Shown here in pieces: positions 8,893 to 18,226 of a DNA stretch of 64,000 nucleotides. Below the pieces are notes generated by a model. It was not told the origin of the DNA and ran no database searches. It saw only the letters and a list, made by a program, of their open reading frames with translations. The first letter of the stretch is position 1, and each line of letters opens with the position of its first letter. Source of the stretch: Atopococcus tabaci (GTDB lineage: Bacteria > Bacillota > Bacilli > Lactobacillales > Carnobacteriaceae_A); the NCBI GenBank assembly GCA_030535975.1, contig JAUNQW010000002.1, positions 1 to 64,000 of the forward strand, read 5' to 3'. The position numbers and the translations under genes are program-made.

Positions 8893-9751
8893 GATTTTCT
8901 ACTTCCCATAAATCTTCTCCTACCCGGTCAAAGCTGATTGGTCCCAGTATTCCCTTTCGAATTTCATTGACAAGCATGATAGCTCCTTGTTCATAGTTAT
9001 CTCTGAATCCTCTGATTTTGGTAATTGCCATCAGAAGATCCGGTAAATCCAATGTGTTTTCTTGGTCATCTAGCTTATAGCGGGTCGTTAAAGCACCTGG
9101 GTAGTGCTTTTTCAGTTCTTTCATAGCATAAAGAGCAATGTCATCCATATGGAGCAGACGGTCAGGAATTGCTCCTGTCAAGGCCAAGCGATACCCAATT
9201 TCCTGCTGTTCAAATTTAGGCCACAACATTCCTGGAGTATCCAAAAGCTCGATTCTCTTGTCCCACTTAATCCACTGCTGCTTCTGGGTTACACCCGGTG
9301 TATTAGCGGCTTTTGCAGCTTTTCTTCCAGCAATACGATTAATCAGAGTCGATTTTCCAACATTCGGAACTCCTACCACGATGGCACGGATAGCTCTCTC
9401 CTGCATCCCTTTGCCTTCTCTTTTCTCATTATCCTCTTCAAGGGCTATTTTAGCTGCCTTGTGAATCTTCTTCCACTCATTATTGTCATTAGCATTAATC
9501 GCCAAGACAGGCTGTCCAATTTTTTTATAGTAACTTATCCACTCACCGGTCACTTCTGGATCAGCCAAGTCCGTTTTCATTAATATAGTTAAGCGTGGTT
9601 TATTGCCGACTACTTCGTCAATATCAGGGTTTTGGCTTGATGCGGGCACTCTGGCATCTCTTAATTCAAAAACAATATCTACTAAATTTAATTTTTCTTT
9701 AAATTGTCTCTTGGCCTTGGCCATATGACCGGGGTACCATTGAATCGTCAT
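8882..9751 (-). CDS. rbgA: RbgA (YlqF), circularly permuted GTPase for 50S ribosome assembly
   Basis: Assists late maturation of the large ribosomal subunit. The GTPase motifs are permuted: the G4-like TLIMKTDLAD comes before G1 [13 protein letters not shown], and G3 DTPGMLWP follows. The N-terminal MTIQWYPGHMAKAKR and VDIVFELRDARVPASSQNP are diagnostic. Length 289 is normal. It is the first gene of a coupled run rbgA-rnhB-dprA, separated from lepB by a terminator. Confidence 0.96.
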   Translation of the reverse strand: MTIQWYPGHMAKAKRQFKEKLNLVDIVFELRDARVPASSQNPDIDEVVGNKPRLTILMKTDLADPEVTGEWISYYKKIGQPVLAINANDNNEWKKIHKAAKIALEEDNEKREGKGMQERAIRAIVVGVPNVGKSTLINRIAGRKAAKAANTPGVTQKQQWIKWDKRIELLDTPGMLWPKFEQQEIGYRLALTGAIPDRLLHMDDIALYAMKELKKHYPGALTTRYKLDDQENTLDLPDLLMAITKIRGFRDNYEQGAIMLVNEIRKGILGPISFDRVGEDLWEVENHEE

Positions 9752-9795
9752 TCTATCACTCCATCCATTTCTACAGATCTACAGACTATAAAAAT

Positions 9796-9819
9796 AAGAG
9801 GCAACGAATGTTGCCTCTT
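9796..9819 (-). terminator. Terminator after lepB
   Basis: Perfect stem AAGAGGCAAC (9796-9805) / GTTGCCTCTT (9810-9819) with loop GAAT. The minus strand continues ATTTTTATAG. It separates lepB from rbgA. Confidence 0.85.
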
Positions 9820-9825
9820 GACTTA

Positions 9826-10524
9826 TTAACTTACTAATTGAATAGTTCGACTTCCAAACAACGGCGGTGATAAATCGAGCATGGTCGTTTGAGGGACGTC
9901 TGGAATATTAGGGAAATTCTCCAGCTCATTGACATTTCCAAAATCTCCAAAAGGCATGAATCTAAAGTTTGCAGTTCCTTGAACTGTATCTGCATCAATA
10001 AAACCAAATTCTCGAGAGTCCTTGGAATTAGAACGATTATCACCCAAGACAAAATATGTTCCTTCAGGCACTGCAATTTCTCCTGTCAAATCTTGCAGAT
10101 TAAAGTCTTGCACAAATAACTCCCACTCAGGGTAGTGCAACTTAAATTCTTCAAGATAAGGTTCATAGATCTGCTCATCATTCACAAACAAGACACCTTT
10201 TTTATATTCTACCGTATCTCCGGGCATTCCGATAATACGCTTAATGTATTGGCTGTCTGATTGATCGGGGGCTTGAAAGACTACGATATCAAATCTTTCC
10301 GGTTCTTCTATCTTGTTCAAGATTAAGCGGTCCTGATGGTGCAAGCTGGGCTCCATCGAAGGTCCATCGACACTGACGGGTACAAATAAAAATTGTCTGA
10401 TTAAAAAAAATAACAGAAAAACGACCAGAGCAAAAATAAGCATTTCCAGTATATCCCTTATACCCGATGGGTTTTTTTCTTCCCGATCTTTTTGAGAGAC
10501 TTTCATTCGGTCTTGTCTACTCAT
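9826..10524 (-). CDS. lepB: Signal peptidase I
   Basis: Membrane-bound Ser/Lys protease that removes signal peptides from exported proteins. One N-terminal transmembrane helix lies at about residues 24-45 (IFALVVFLLFFLI). The catalytic Ser56 is in GPSMEPSL, Lys95 is in YIKRIIGMPGD, and box E is GDNRSNSKDSREFG. A C-terminal tail of about 35 residues (NVNELENFPNIPDV and onward) extends past the last conserved block. I start at the ATG at 10524, which has AGAAGG upstream; an ATG seven codons earlier has a poor site. It follows ctpA on the same strand. Confidence 0.95.
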   Translation of the reverse strand: MSRQDRMKVSQKDREEKNPSGIRDILEMLIFALVVFLLFFLIRQFLFVPVSVDGPSMEPSLHHQDRLILNKIEEPERFDIVVFQAPDQSDSQYIKRIIGMPGDTVEYKKGVLFVNDEQIYEPYLEEFKLHYPEWELFVQDFNLQDLTGEIAVPEGTYFVLGDNRSNSKDSREFGFIDADTVQGTANFRFMPFGDFGNVNELENFPNIPDVPQTTMLDLSPPLFGSRTIQLVS

Positions 10525-10601
10525 CCATACACCTTCTTCCGTCATTAACTCTATAAATTATACGCCAATAGTTAACTTTATTCAAACCTCTTTATAAAAG
10601 T

Positions 10602-12071
10602 TTAGTCTTCTAAAATAATTTCAACAGCTTTTTCATATTGGGTATCATTAGCTTCAATTTTCTCCATTATTTGTTCGACCAATTTACTGCTTGTCTCACC
10701 TGTTACAATGCCTGTTTCTTCTATTTCTTGATCCTTTTGAAAATCCTTGACGGCTTGACTTGTTTCTTCTGTGAAGTGAGCTGAATCAGGTGCTGAATAG
10801 TCTAAGGCCCGGAGAATGGCATTCACATTTTTGATCTCATCTGACTGTTGGCCTTGAGAGTATTCCTGCGTTGAGTCTATCAACATTAAATTCGCATAGG
10901 CTGGTAATTCTACTTCAACATCCGGCTGAATTCCTTTTTCATTAATAAACTCATCGGAGGCTGTCAGCCATCTAGCTGTAGTCAATTTTAAGTCGCCGGA
11001 ATTAGACAAGTCAACTACAGACTGGACAAGTCCTTTTCCAAATGTAGTGCTGCCGATAATGGGAATATCTTGAGCCTGCATCGCACCAGCTAATATTTCA
11101 GAAGCAGATGCACTTCCTTCGTCCACTAACAAGACGACTTCTCCCTGATACTTATAGTCTCCATAATCTGATCCAGCCTCAAATTCCACTGTCTGTCCTT
11201 GACTGTCTTCCATGGACATAATCGGCTCACCATCCGGAATAAATATATTGGCAACATTTAGTGCCGCATCTAACAGACCACCTGGGTTTTTACGTACATC
11301 AATAATTATTTTTTCAATTCCTTGGTCTTCTAAATCCTGCAGGGCATCAATCAATTCTTCAGCTGTCGGCTGAGAAAAAGACCGAATTTCGACATGTCCG
11401 ATCTTATCATGTTCTGAATCCACTTCATAAACCACTGTTTCAATAGGGATGGAATCCCGGGTCACAGTCACGGTTGACTCACTATCTCCCCGCTGAATTC
11501 TCAAAATAACTTCCGTTCCTTTTTCTCCCCGAATTCTAGAAACGACATCATTGAGCGATTGGCCTGCGGTAGATTCACCTTCCACCTCGATAATGAGGTC
11601 ATTGGGCTGTAACCCTGCTTTTTCTGCCGGAGACTCAGCGATAGGTGCTACTATTTTGACATATTCTCCTTCCTTCATAACTTCTGCACCGATACCCTCG
11701 AAGGAACCTGATATACTTTGATCCATGACTTCTGACTCATCTTCCGGATAATACTCCGTATACGGGTCATCGACCGCGGATACCATGCCAGATAAGGCCC
11801 CATCAATAATTTCTGTGGAATCGTACTCTCCTAAATATTGCTCTTCTAATATATAATAGGCCTCAATCAAAGTAGAGAGTTCAGTTCCTTCTCCTGCTGG
11901 CAATAAGGTGTTTTGCAAGTTTTGGTTGCCTTTATTCGTATAATAAATAGATGTTAAAAGAAAAGTGATGATAATAGCAAAAATAAGTACTAGATAGGGA
12001 GTAAACTTTTTTCTTTTATCTTGGCTCTCTTCATGCGATTCTCCTTTAATATTTTTAGGCTGCTTTTTCAT
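10602..12071 (-). CDS. ctpA: Membrane-anchored carboxyl-terminal processing protease (S41 family, CtpA type)
   Basis: 489 residues. A cytoplasmic Lys-rich start is followed by one transmembrane helix (about 26-45), so the protease faces outside. A PDZ domain spans about 120-200 (GIGAEV, SPAEKAGLQPNDLI). The S41 domain spans about 205-390 with the catalytic Ser in DEGSASASEILAGAM (about 322) and the Lys in TTFGKGLVQ (about 346). A C-terminal peptidoglycan-binding-like domain lies at about 410-475 (NAILRALDYSAP, VKDFQKDQ). It probably processes secreted or envelope proteins; the substrate is unknown. It begins three bases after the yozE-like gene, as part of one transcript. Confidence 0.93.
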   Translation of the reverse strand: MKKQPKNIKGESHEESQDKRKKFTPYLVLIFAIIITFLLTSIYYTNKGNQNLQNTLLPAGEGTELSTLIEAYYILEEQYLGEYDSTEIIDGALSGMVSAVDDPYTEYYPEDESEVMDQSISGSFEGIGAEVMKEGEYVKIVAPIAESPAEKAGLQPNDLIIEVEGESTAGQSLNDVVSRIRGEKGTEVILRIQRGDSESTVTVTRDSIPIETVVYEVDSEHDKIGHVEIRSFSQPTAEELIDALQDLEDQGIEKIIIDVRKNPGGLLDAALNVANIFIPDGEPIMSMEDSQGQTVEFEAGSDYGDYKYQGEVVLLVDEGSASASEILAGAMQAQDIPIIGSTTFGKGLVQSVVDLSNSGDLKLTTARWLTASDEFINEKGIQPDVEVELPAYANLMLIDSTQEYSQGQQSDEIKNVNAILRALDYSAPDSAHFTEETSQAVKDFQKDQEIEETGIVTGETSSKLVEQIMEKIEANDTQYEKAVEIILED

Positions 12072-12074
12072 TAA

Positions 12075-12308
12075 TTACAAACCTTCTTTCTGGCTGCTTT
12101 CTAAATATCTCTGCCATGCTTCATCAAAAATCTGCATAGACGGTAAATAATCGGTCTCCATTTCTAAATAATGGCTGACCTCATCAAAATCAACGGATTG
12201 TTTAGGAAAAGAGAGATCCTCGCTTGCAGCATTCGCAAAGAGAGTCACATCATCTTTTTTGTAGGGATCACGTTCTGTCATCAAATAGTGGTAAAAGGAT
12301 CGTTTCAT
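12075..12308 (-). CDS. YozE-like SAM-fold protein (UPF0346)
   Basis: 77-residue protein with the YozE pattern: SFYHYLMTERDPYKKDDVTLFAN at the start, FPKQSVDFDEVSHYLE in the middle, and MQIFDEAWQRYLE at the end. The family has a small helical SAM-like fold and no established function. Its ATG overlaps the stop of the ypmS-like gene (ATGA), which indicates translational coupling. Confidence 0.9.
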   Translation of the reverse strand: MKRSFYHYLMTERDPYKKDDVTLFANAASEDLSFPKQSVDFDEVSHYLEMETDYLPSMQIFDEAWQRYLESSQKEGL

Positions 12309-12934
12309 TCCTCCAGCTCCTCCTGAAATACGTCTGAAGATATCAGAAAATCAAAAGTTACTCTTTCATTTTCTAAATCTACCTGTGTGACCTCGACTTG
12401 GAATTGATCCGCAAAGATCTGCTGATTAAAGTACAAGTCAATTGTTTGAGCTGCTTCATCAAGCACTATCCATGACGGCCAGTCCATCGATGTATTTAAT
12501 ATTTTTATCAGCCAGCTCTCAGGAATAGGCAGCTCACCCATCCTGAAATCATCCACCTCTAAAATAACATTACCTTCTTCTGTCACTTGCGGCAGCAGGT
12601 AAATCGTAAAGGGCCACTCTCTGTTAAGTAAATTGTATCTTGCATGAATCTCCAATCTGTCTTGGAAATCTATTTGGAGAGTCAAATCTTCCATCTCAAG
12701 AGTCGCGACATAGTCATTGACCAATCGTTCCACTTCTTGCGTATCTAAAGCCATCTTAAGCTGGTAAGGGTCTTGATATCGAGCTGTTCTTCCCCCTTGA
12801 TCCGGCCGGGGCACTTCACTCGATGTTTGAAACAGAGAGATGAACCAAAATACAAAAATAATTAAAAGCACCAATAAGCTGATAAAAAGCCACTTCCAAA
12901 TATTGATTTTTCCTGGCTGATTGTTTTTAGGCAT
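12305..12934 (-). CDS. YpmS-like membrane-anchored protein (DUF2140)
   Basis: 209 residues with a short basic start, one transmembrane helix (about 12-34, WLFISLLVLLIIFVFWFI) and an external beta-rich domain. Blocks such as YQLKMALDTQEVERLVNDY, GNVILEVDDFRMGELPIP and KILNTSMDWPSWI match the YpmS family. Function is not established. It follows dfrA by 11 bases and is coupled to the yozE-like gene. Confidence 0.82.
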   Translation of the reverse strand: MPKNNQPGKINIWKWLFISLLVLLIIFVFWFISLFQTSSEVPRPDQGGRTARYQDPYQLKMALDTQEVERLVNDYVATLEMEDLTLQIDFQDRLEIHARYNLLNREWPFTIYLLPQVTEEGNVILEVDDFRMGELPIPESWLIKILNTSMDWPSWIVLDEAAQTIDLYFNQQIFADQFQVEVTQVDLENERVTFDFLISSDVFQEELEE

Positions 12935-12945
12935 AGCTAAAAATC

Positions 12946-13446
12946 CTAGCCTTTCCGCTGGTAAAGTTCAAAAGTATGGGCATGACTGTTGTTTTCATCA
13001 ACTACCCCTTTTTCTGATCGGATTAATTCCCATTCTTCCCAATTAATATCGGGGATAAAGGTATCTCCTTCAAATGTATCGTGGACTACTGTCCGATAAA
13101 TTAAGTCTGCATCCTCCAAGAATTGCTTGTAAACAGAAGCTCCCCCTGTAATGAAGAGGGGTTTGTCACTTTGCTCAGCATAGTCTAAAATGTCTTGCTT
13201 ATCATGTACAACTAAAGCACCGGGTGCCTGATAATCTTTTTTACTTGTTAATACAATATTCCTGCGGTCAGGCAGCGGGGCCTTGGTCATGAGTTCATAA
13301 GTTGTTCTTCCCATGGCAATGTCCCCTTGTTTAGTGATACGTGAAAAGAATTTTAAATCGTTGGGCAGATGCCAAGGCATTCCATCGAATCCTTCAGCCT
13401 GACCAATCATCCCATTTTCGTCTTGAGCCCATATTAAAGCCAGCAT
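12946..13446 (-). CDS. dfrA: Dihydrofolate reductase
   Basis: Reduces dihydrofolate with NADPH, regenerating the cofactor consumed by the neighbouring thymidylate synthase. 166 residues. Motifs are IWAQDENGMIG, MPWHLPNDLKFF (the substrate-binding acid is the Asp of PNDL), MGRTTYELM and FITGGASVYKQF. The loop between GMIG and MPW appears about three residues longer than in common forms. It has a GGAGG site and follows thyA closely. Confidence 0.96.
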   Translation of the reverse strand: MLALIWAQDENGMIGQAEGFDGMPWHLPNDLKFFSRITKQGDIAMGRTTYELMTKAPLPDRRNIVLTSKKDYQAPGALVVHDKQDILDYAEQSDKPLFITGGASVYKQFLEDADLIYRTVVHDTFEGDTFIPDINWEEWELIRSEKGVVDENNSHAHTFELYQRKG

Positions 13447-13481
13447 ATTCTTTCTTCCTCCACTCTAAAATTCATTGGTAA

Positions 13482-14429
13482 TTAAACAGCTATAGGTGCT
13501 TTGATACGTCCTTGAGGATTATAATTTTCAATTTCTATGTCCTCCATATCAAAATCAAAAATCGAATTTTTTTCTTTATTTAACACAAGTGCGGGCAGTT
13601 TCCCAGGTTCTCTTTCCAATTGAGTATTGATTTGATCCAGATGATTGGAATAAAGATGTGCATCTCCCAGGGTATGAATGAAATCTCCCACTTCTAAACC
13701 TGTTTCATGAGCGATCAGATGAGTCAGCAGAGCGTAGGATGCAATATTAAAAGGCACGCCTAAAAAGATATCTGCACTCCGCTGGTATAACTGACAGCTG
13801 AGTCTGCCTTCTGAAACATAAAATTGGAAAAGGGTATGACAGGGCGGTAAAGCCATGCTTGGGATATCTTCTGGATTCCAGGCAGATACGATCATTCGTC
13901 TGGAGTCCGGATTGTTTTTAATCAAATCGATAACATTGCTGATTTGATCAATCGTCTCTCCGCGGCGTGTCTGCCAGTGTCTCCATTGGGCACCATACAC
14001 ATCACCCAAAGAACCATATTTTTCAGCAAAATCATCATCTTCTAAAACTTTATTTTGAAAATCTTTCATCTCTTTCTTATATTCTTCCTTAAACACTTCA
14101 TCTTCTAAGACACGCAGGCCAAAGTCCGTCATATCCGGTCCCCGGTAGTCATCGCTTTCTATATAGTTTTTGAAAGCCCACTCATCCCAAATATGATTAT
14201 CATGCTCTAGAAGATAGCGAATATTGGTATCGCCATGTAAAAACCAGAGCAATTCACTTTTGATCAGGTGAAAAGAAGTCGTTTTAGTGGTCAATAAAGG
14301 GAAACCTTCCTGCAGGTTGAAACGCATTTGATGACCAAAGATACTCTGTGTCCCTGTACCCGTCCGGTCATCTTTTACTATACCCTCATCTAATACTTTT
14401 TGAGCTAAATCCAAATACTGCTGTGTCAT
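13482..14429 (-). CDS. thyA: Thymidylate synthase
   Basis: Converts dUMP to dTMP using methylene-tetrahydrofolate. 315 residues, the longer Lactobacillales form with an insertion of about 50 residues ([19 protein letters not shown] and after) relative to E. coli. Catalytic Cys lies in [14 protein letters not shown]. Other blocks are [39 protein letters not shown] and [24 protein letters not shown]. It is followed by dfrA, the usual pairing. Confidence 0.97.
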   Translation of the reverse strand: MTQQYLDLAQKVLDEGIVKDDRTGTGTQSIFGHQMRFNLQEGFPLLTTKTTSFHLIKSELLWFLHGDTNIRYLLEHDNHIWDEWAFKNYIESDDYRGPDMTDFGLRVLEDEVFKEEYKKEMKDFQNKVLEDDDFAEKYGSLGDVYGAQWRHWQTRRGETIDQISNVIDLIKNNPDSRRMIVSAWNPEDIPSMALPPCHTLFQFYVSEGRLSCQLYQRSADIFLGVPFNIASYALLTHLIAHETGLEVGDFIHTLGDAHLYSNHLDQINTQLEREPGKLPALVLNKEKNSIFDFDMEDIEIENYNPQGRIKAPIAV

Positions 14430-14439
14430 ATTATCTCCT

Positions 14440-16335
14440 CTATTCTTTCACAAATTGAGCTAAATATTCCCATCGGTTCATCTTGTCTTCCAAAGCATTT
14501 TCCAATTCAATTCTTTCCTTATCCAAATCTTGCAGTTTACCTAAATCATGTCCTGAAACAGCCATTTCTTCAGCAATTTCTTCCAGACGTTCATCCATTG
14601 TAAATAGTTCTTCTTCGATGCTTTCCCACTCTTTTTTTTCATGATAATTCAGCCGGGTTTTCTCTTTTTTGACTTCTTTTTCTTGTTCTTTTTTAGATTT
14701 CACTGCCTTAGCCTGCTGCTGTGTATCCGCTCTGTGATCAGCCTTTTTTTCTAAATAATCTGACATCCGTCCAACATAAGACTCTATATCTCCCCTGCCG
14801 TGAAAAATCAAGAGTTGGTGAGCTAATTTATCTAAAAAATAGCGGTCATGAGAAATAGTCAAGACTGCTCCTTCAAAACTTTCGAGATAATCTTCCAGAA
14901 CTGTCAATGTTTCGATGTCCAAATCATTCGTAGGCTCATCCAGAAGTAAGACATTGGGTTTTTGCATCAAAATATTAAGCAGGTAAAGTCTTTTTCTTTC
15001 TCCTCCGGACAAAGAGCCGATCAAACTTCCATGACTTTCTTTAGAGAATAGAAAGCGTTCTAACAATTGAGACACACTGACAGATTGGCCGTCACCTAAT
15101 TGGATATGATTTGCTGTTTCCTGCAAATAATTGATGACTCTTTGACTTGGGTCTAATTGAGCGGTGTGCTGAGTATAGTAGCCTATTTTGACCGTTTCAC
15201 CTAAAGTAATCTGCCCGGAATCCAAGGGAATTCGCCCGGCAATAACATTAAACAGGCTGGACTTACCCGATCCATTTTCTCCTGTAATTCCAATTCGATC
15301 ACGATTTTGAACCAAGAGATTAAAATCTTTGAGTAAAGTCTTACCTGCAATAGATAAATGAGCATCTTCAAATTCGATAACTTTATTTCCCAGTCTTTGA
15401 TTTTGAAAATTCATGGATAAGGAGGCAGAAGAAGTCATCTGCTTACTTTCAGATTCTAACTCTTTAAATCGTTCAACACGCGCTTTTTGTTTGGTTCCGC
15501 GGGCACGCACGCCTTCTCTCATCCATTCCAATTCTTTTTTATACATCTGTTTTTGCTTATGCTGATGGGCTGCAAGTGCAGCTTCTTCCTCTGCTTTCAA
15601 CTGCACATACTTTTCATAATTACCTGGATAAGTAAATAATTTCTGATGACGCAGCTCTATAATCGTGTCTACGGAATGATTGAGAAAGTAACGGTCATGA
15701 CTCACCAGTAAAACTGCCTTTTGATAATTCTTTATATAACCTTCCAGCCAGTGGATCATTTCATAGTCCAAATGGTTGGTCGGCTCATCTAAAATCAACA
15801 GGTCAGGCGCTTGGATCAAAACTTGAGCCAGCATCACCCGTTTGACTTGACCGCCGGATAAATCACTCATTTCAGCATTCATATCCGTAATTCCAAGCTT
15901 ATTCAAAATAGTCTTAGCTTCCGCATCAGCTGTCCAGGCATTCTCTTTGTTCATCTTTTCTTCTGCTTTAGAAAATGCTTGTTGAGCCTGTTTACTTTCA
16001 TAATTTTCTTCCAGCATGTGCAGGGCATTTTCATAATCCTTTACAGCCTGCATCATGGGCGTATCACCTTCAAAGACCGTATTTAATACTGTATGATCAT
16101 TCCGGAAATGGGCAGCTTGCCTCAAATAGCCGATATAATAATCTTGAGAATGACTGAGGTGACCCTGATCGGGTTCTGTGACTTGGGCTACAATATCTAA
16201 GAGGGTTGATTTTCCCGTTCCATTGACTCCAACCAAACCTATCTTTTGTTTTTCTTTAATCGAAAAAGTAATATCGTCAAAGAGTTTTTTAGTGCCTACG
16301 TCATGACTTAAATGTTCAATTGTAAATTCTTTCAT
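14440..16335 (-). CDS. yfmR: ABC-F ATPase of the Uup/YfmR type
   Basis: Soluble ribosome-associated protein with two ABC domains and no membrane segment. 631 residues. Walker A motifs are GVNGTGKST and GENGSGKSS, signature motifs LSGGQVKRV and LSGGERKRL, and Walker [13 protein letters not shown] and [12 protein letters not shown] linker of about 60 residues lies between the domains. A C-terminal coiled coil begins near residue 540 ([31 protein letters not shown]), the mark of the Uup/YfmR group. YfmR in Bacillus helps resolve stalled ribosomes; that role is inferred here. The minus-strand TATAAT at 16374-16379 may be its -10. Confidence 0.9.
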   Translation of the reverse strand: MKEFTIEHLSHDVGTKKLFDDITFSIKEKQKIGLVGVNGTGKSTLLDIVAQVTEPDQGHLSHSQDYYIGYLRQAAHFRNDHTVLNTVFEGDTPMMQAVKDYENALHMLEENYESKQAQQAFSKAEEKMNKENAWTADAEAKTILNKLGITDMNAEMSDLSGGQVKRVMLAQVLIQAPDLLILDEPTNHLDYEMIHWLEGYIKNYQKAVLLVSHDRYFLNHSVDTIIELRHQKLFTYPGNYEKYVQLKAEEEAALAAHQHKQKQMYKKELEWMREGVRARGTKQKARVERFKELESESKQMTSSASLSMNFQNQRLGNKVIEFEDAHLSIAGKTLLKDFNLLVQNRDRIGITGENGSGKSSLFNVIAGRIPLDSGQITLGETVKIGYYTQHTAQLDPSQRVINYLQETANHIQLGDGQSVSVSQLLERFLFSKESHGSLIGSLSGGERKRLYLLNILMQKPNVLLLDEPTNDLDIETLTVLEDYLESFEGAVLTISHDRYFLDKLAHQLLIFHGRGDIESYVGRMSDYLEKKADHRADTQQQAKAVKSKKEQEKEVKKEKTRLNYHEKKEWESIEEELFTMDERLEEIAEEMAVSGHDLGKLQDLDKERIELENALEDKMNRWEYLAQFVKE

Positions 16336-16432
16336 CTTTTATCTTCAACTTTCTTTATCAAGTAGTCTCATCTATTATATAGGATACAGGAAGAATTCAT
16401 AGAATTAAAACTCAAAAATCAGGAGGTTTATT

Positions 16433-16840
16433 ATGCTCAACGTGAATACTGATGCAGCAGTGAAAGGCAATCCCGGTCCTGCCGGTATCGGCATCCTTAT
16501 TTCCGGCCAGACTATTCATGAACAGATCGCCCGGCCCCTTGAGGGTCTGTGGGATAATCATCAGGCAGAATTTGAAGCTATCTTACAAGCCATGCAATGG
16601 TTAATTGACCATAACCTCACAGATCAAATGGTGTTTTTACATTCAGACAGTAAGACTGCCGTTGATCTTCTCCACCAGGGGACGACCAAAAACAAAGACT
16701 TTCAACCTTATCTTCAAGCTATTTATGAGCTTGAAGAATATTTTTCATATATTACAATCGACTGGCGAAGCCAGCGTCACAATAAAGGGGCTGATCACTT
16801 GGCCAGACAGGCTCTGCAGAGAGCAAGGAAAAATAAATAA
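16433..16840 (+). CDS. RNase HI-family protein
   Basis: 135-residue RNase H fold protein. The four acidic positions expected for catalysis are visible: Asp in NVNTDAAVKGNPGPAG, Glu in HQAEFEAIL, Asp in LHSDSKTAV and Asp in NKGADHLARQA. It lacks the basic handle of E. coli RnhA and resembles the short Bacillus YpeP-type proteins. It has an AGGAGG site and stands alone on the plus strand, divergent from yfmR. Its third positions look more GC-rich than the neighbours. Whether it cleaves RNA-DNA hybrids is not certain. Confidence 0.85.
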   Translation: MLNVNTDAAVKGNPGPAGIGILISGQTIHEQIARPLEGLWDNHQAEFEAILQAMQWLIDHNLTDQMVFLHSDSKTAVDLLHQGTTKNKDFQPYLQAIYELEEYFSYITIDWRSQRHNKGADHLARQALQRARKNK

Positions 16841-16861
16841 TGAAGATAAATATCTGCATAA

Positions 16862-16895
16862 AAAATCGCATACCGGAGTATGCGATTCAATATTT
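16862..16895. terminator. Bidirectional terminator between the RNase HI-like gene and the first solA-like gene
   Basis: Perfect stem ATCGCATAC / GTATGCGAT with loop CGGA. An A run lies on the left and TATTTTTT on the right, so it can serve both convergent genes. Confidence 0.8.
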
Positions 16896-16896
16896 T

Positions 16897-18072
16897 TTAG
16901 AAATGAGATGGACCCTTTTCTGAAAACAAGTAATTTAAGGCTTCCCGTTTGGCCGAAAAAGCAGAGATATCAATCTCCGATTCGCCCTTAATCGCCAACT
17001 GAGCTAGAATTTCACCGATAGCTGCGGAGTGCTTGAAACCGTGGCCGGAAAAACCAGCTGCCAGGACAACATGGTCATGCTGCGGATGTTTGTCAATAAC
17101 AAAATCTTCGTCACTTGTATTAGTAAACATGCACACTGCTCCTTTGTTCAAATTTCCAGTAGCATTGGGCATGTGTTCATTTAAGAAATCGCGCAGGTCT
17201 TTCTCATCATGAGAGTAACCGTTAAATACTGTCTCCATATACTCAGGTTCAACATTCCCGATATCATAAAACTTTCCAATCTTGACACCGGTTCCCAAGA
17301 CACTGGGGAAGCCATAATATACTCCGTGATGTGTTTCACCGAAGAATCCTGGAAAGACATCGGCTCCATAATGCGTCTCATCTGCGTCAAACCAACCGAT
17401 GGTACGGCGTGACGGCTCTAATTTAATATTCAAATCCATCTGGGCAAACAGCTTGTTATTATAAGCACCTGCTGCCACGATGACTTGATCAGCAGTGTAG
17501 GCTTTCTTATTGGTTTTAATCAATACTGACTGATCCAGGATGGTGATTTCTTCCACTGGTTCATGTACCTTTAACTCAGCACCTTCATCTAAGGCCAAGC
17601 GTTTAAAGGTACGGATAATATTCTCAGGGAACAAAATACCTGCATGCGGCTCGTAAACACCGTGGATTTTATCTTCAAATTGTAAATCGGCCCATCGATC
17701 ATGAAAACTTGGGCCGTCTTCGAAATATTCATGTTCAATATTATATTTCTGTGCACCTTCAAGAGCATGGTCTACGAATTTAGAGTCTGGCAGGCCGAAT
17801 GAAATCACCCCGGTTTTCATAAAAATTGGATCATTGGTCTGAGCCTGCAGGTAATTCCAAATTTCCTGCGAACGAAGGGCTAAGGGCACATACTGTATCC
17901 CCTCACCGTTTGCATGTCGCATAATACGCGTATCACCATGATGGCTCCCCGATGTGTGCGGCGGGTCAAAGGCATCAATCATGAGAACCTTCTTGCCTTC
18001 TTTGGCGAGAAAATATCCCGCGGACATCCCCATGGCACCTGCTCCAGCTACAATAACATCATACTTAGTCAT
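16897..18072 (-). CDS. solA: SolA-like FAD-dependent N-methyl amino acid oxidase, copy 1
   Basis: Flavoprotein of the monomeric sarcosine oxidase / N-methyltryptophan oxidase family, 391 residues. The dinucleotide-binding GAGAMGMSAGYFLAKEG is followed by the family block GSHHGDTRIMRHANGEG.QYVPLA. The Cys that carries covalent FAD in this family is in GAVCMFTNTSDEDF, and AAGFSGHGFKHS is the C-terminal active-site block. It oxidatively demethylates a secondary amine, yielding H2O2; the actual substrate cannot be read. It is a close paralogue of the gene just upstream. Codon use looks more GC-rich than in that paralogue. Confidence 0.88.
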   Translation of the reverse strand: MTKYDVIVAGAGAMGMSAGYFLAKEGKKVLMIDAFDPPHTSGSHHGDTRIMRHANGEGIQYVPLALRSQEIWNYLQAQTNDPIFMKTGVISFGLPDSKFVDHALEGAQKYNIEHEYFEDGPSFHDRWADLQFEDKIHGVYEPHAGILFPENIIRTFKRLALDEGAELKVHEPVEEITILDQSVLIKTNKKAYTADQVIVAAGAYNNKLFAQMDLNIKLEPSRRTIGWFDADETHYGADVFPGFFGETHHGVYYGFPSVLGTGVKIGKFYDIGNVEPEYMETVFNGYSHDEKDLRDFLNEHMPNATGNLNKGAVCMFTNTSDEDFVIDKHPQHDHVVLAAGFSGHGFKHSAAIGEILAQLAIKGESEIDISAFSAKREALNYLFSEKGPSHF

Positions 18073-18172
18073 AAATATCTCCTTCTTGAATGACAGTTAC
18101 TTCCATATATTTTACGATAATAAAAAGTAAGTATTGTTTCAAATGATACCCCTTTTTAAGTAAAGAAAGAAA

Positions 18173-18210
18173 AAAGACTGCTATTTGTAAAAAAACAAAT
18201 AGCAGTCTTT
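18173..18210 (-). terminator. Terminator after the second solA-like gene
   Basis: Perfect 16-base stem AAAGACTGCTATTTGT (18173-18188) / ACAAATAGCAGTCTTT (18195-18210) with an A-rich loop. The minus strand continues into a U-rich tail. It separates the two paralogous oxidase genes. Confidence 0.88.
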
Positions 18211-18226
18211 AAAATAATTCCATTAA

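Noticed and set aside
9104-9583. 159-codon open frame on the plus strand
   Set aside because: Fully inside rbgA on the other strand, with no family match and no start signal.
13100-13170. Tyr in DHFR at the place of S. aureus Phe98 (GGASVY), where F98Y gives trimethoprim resistance
   Set aside because: E. coli DHFR naturally has Tyr at the equivalent position and is sensitive, so the residue alone proves nothing.
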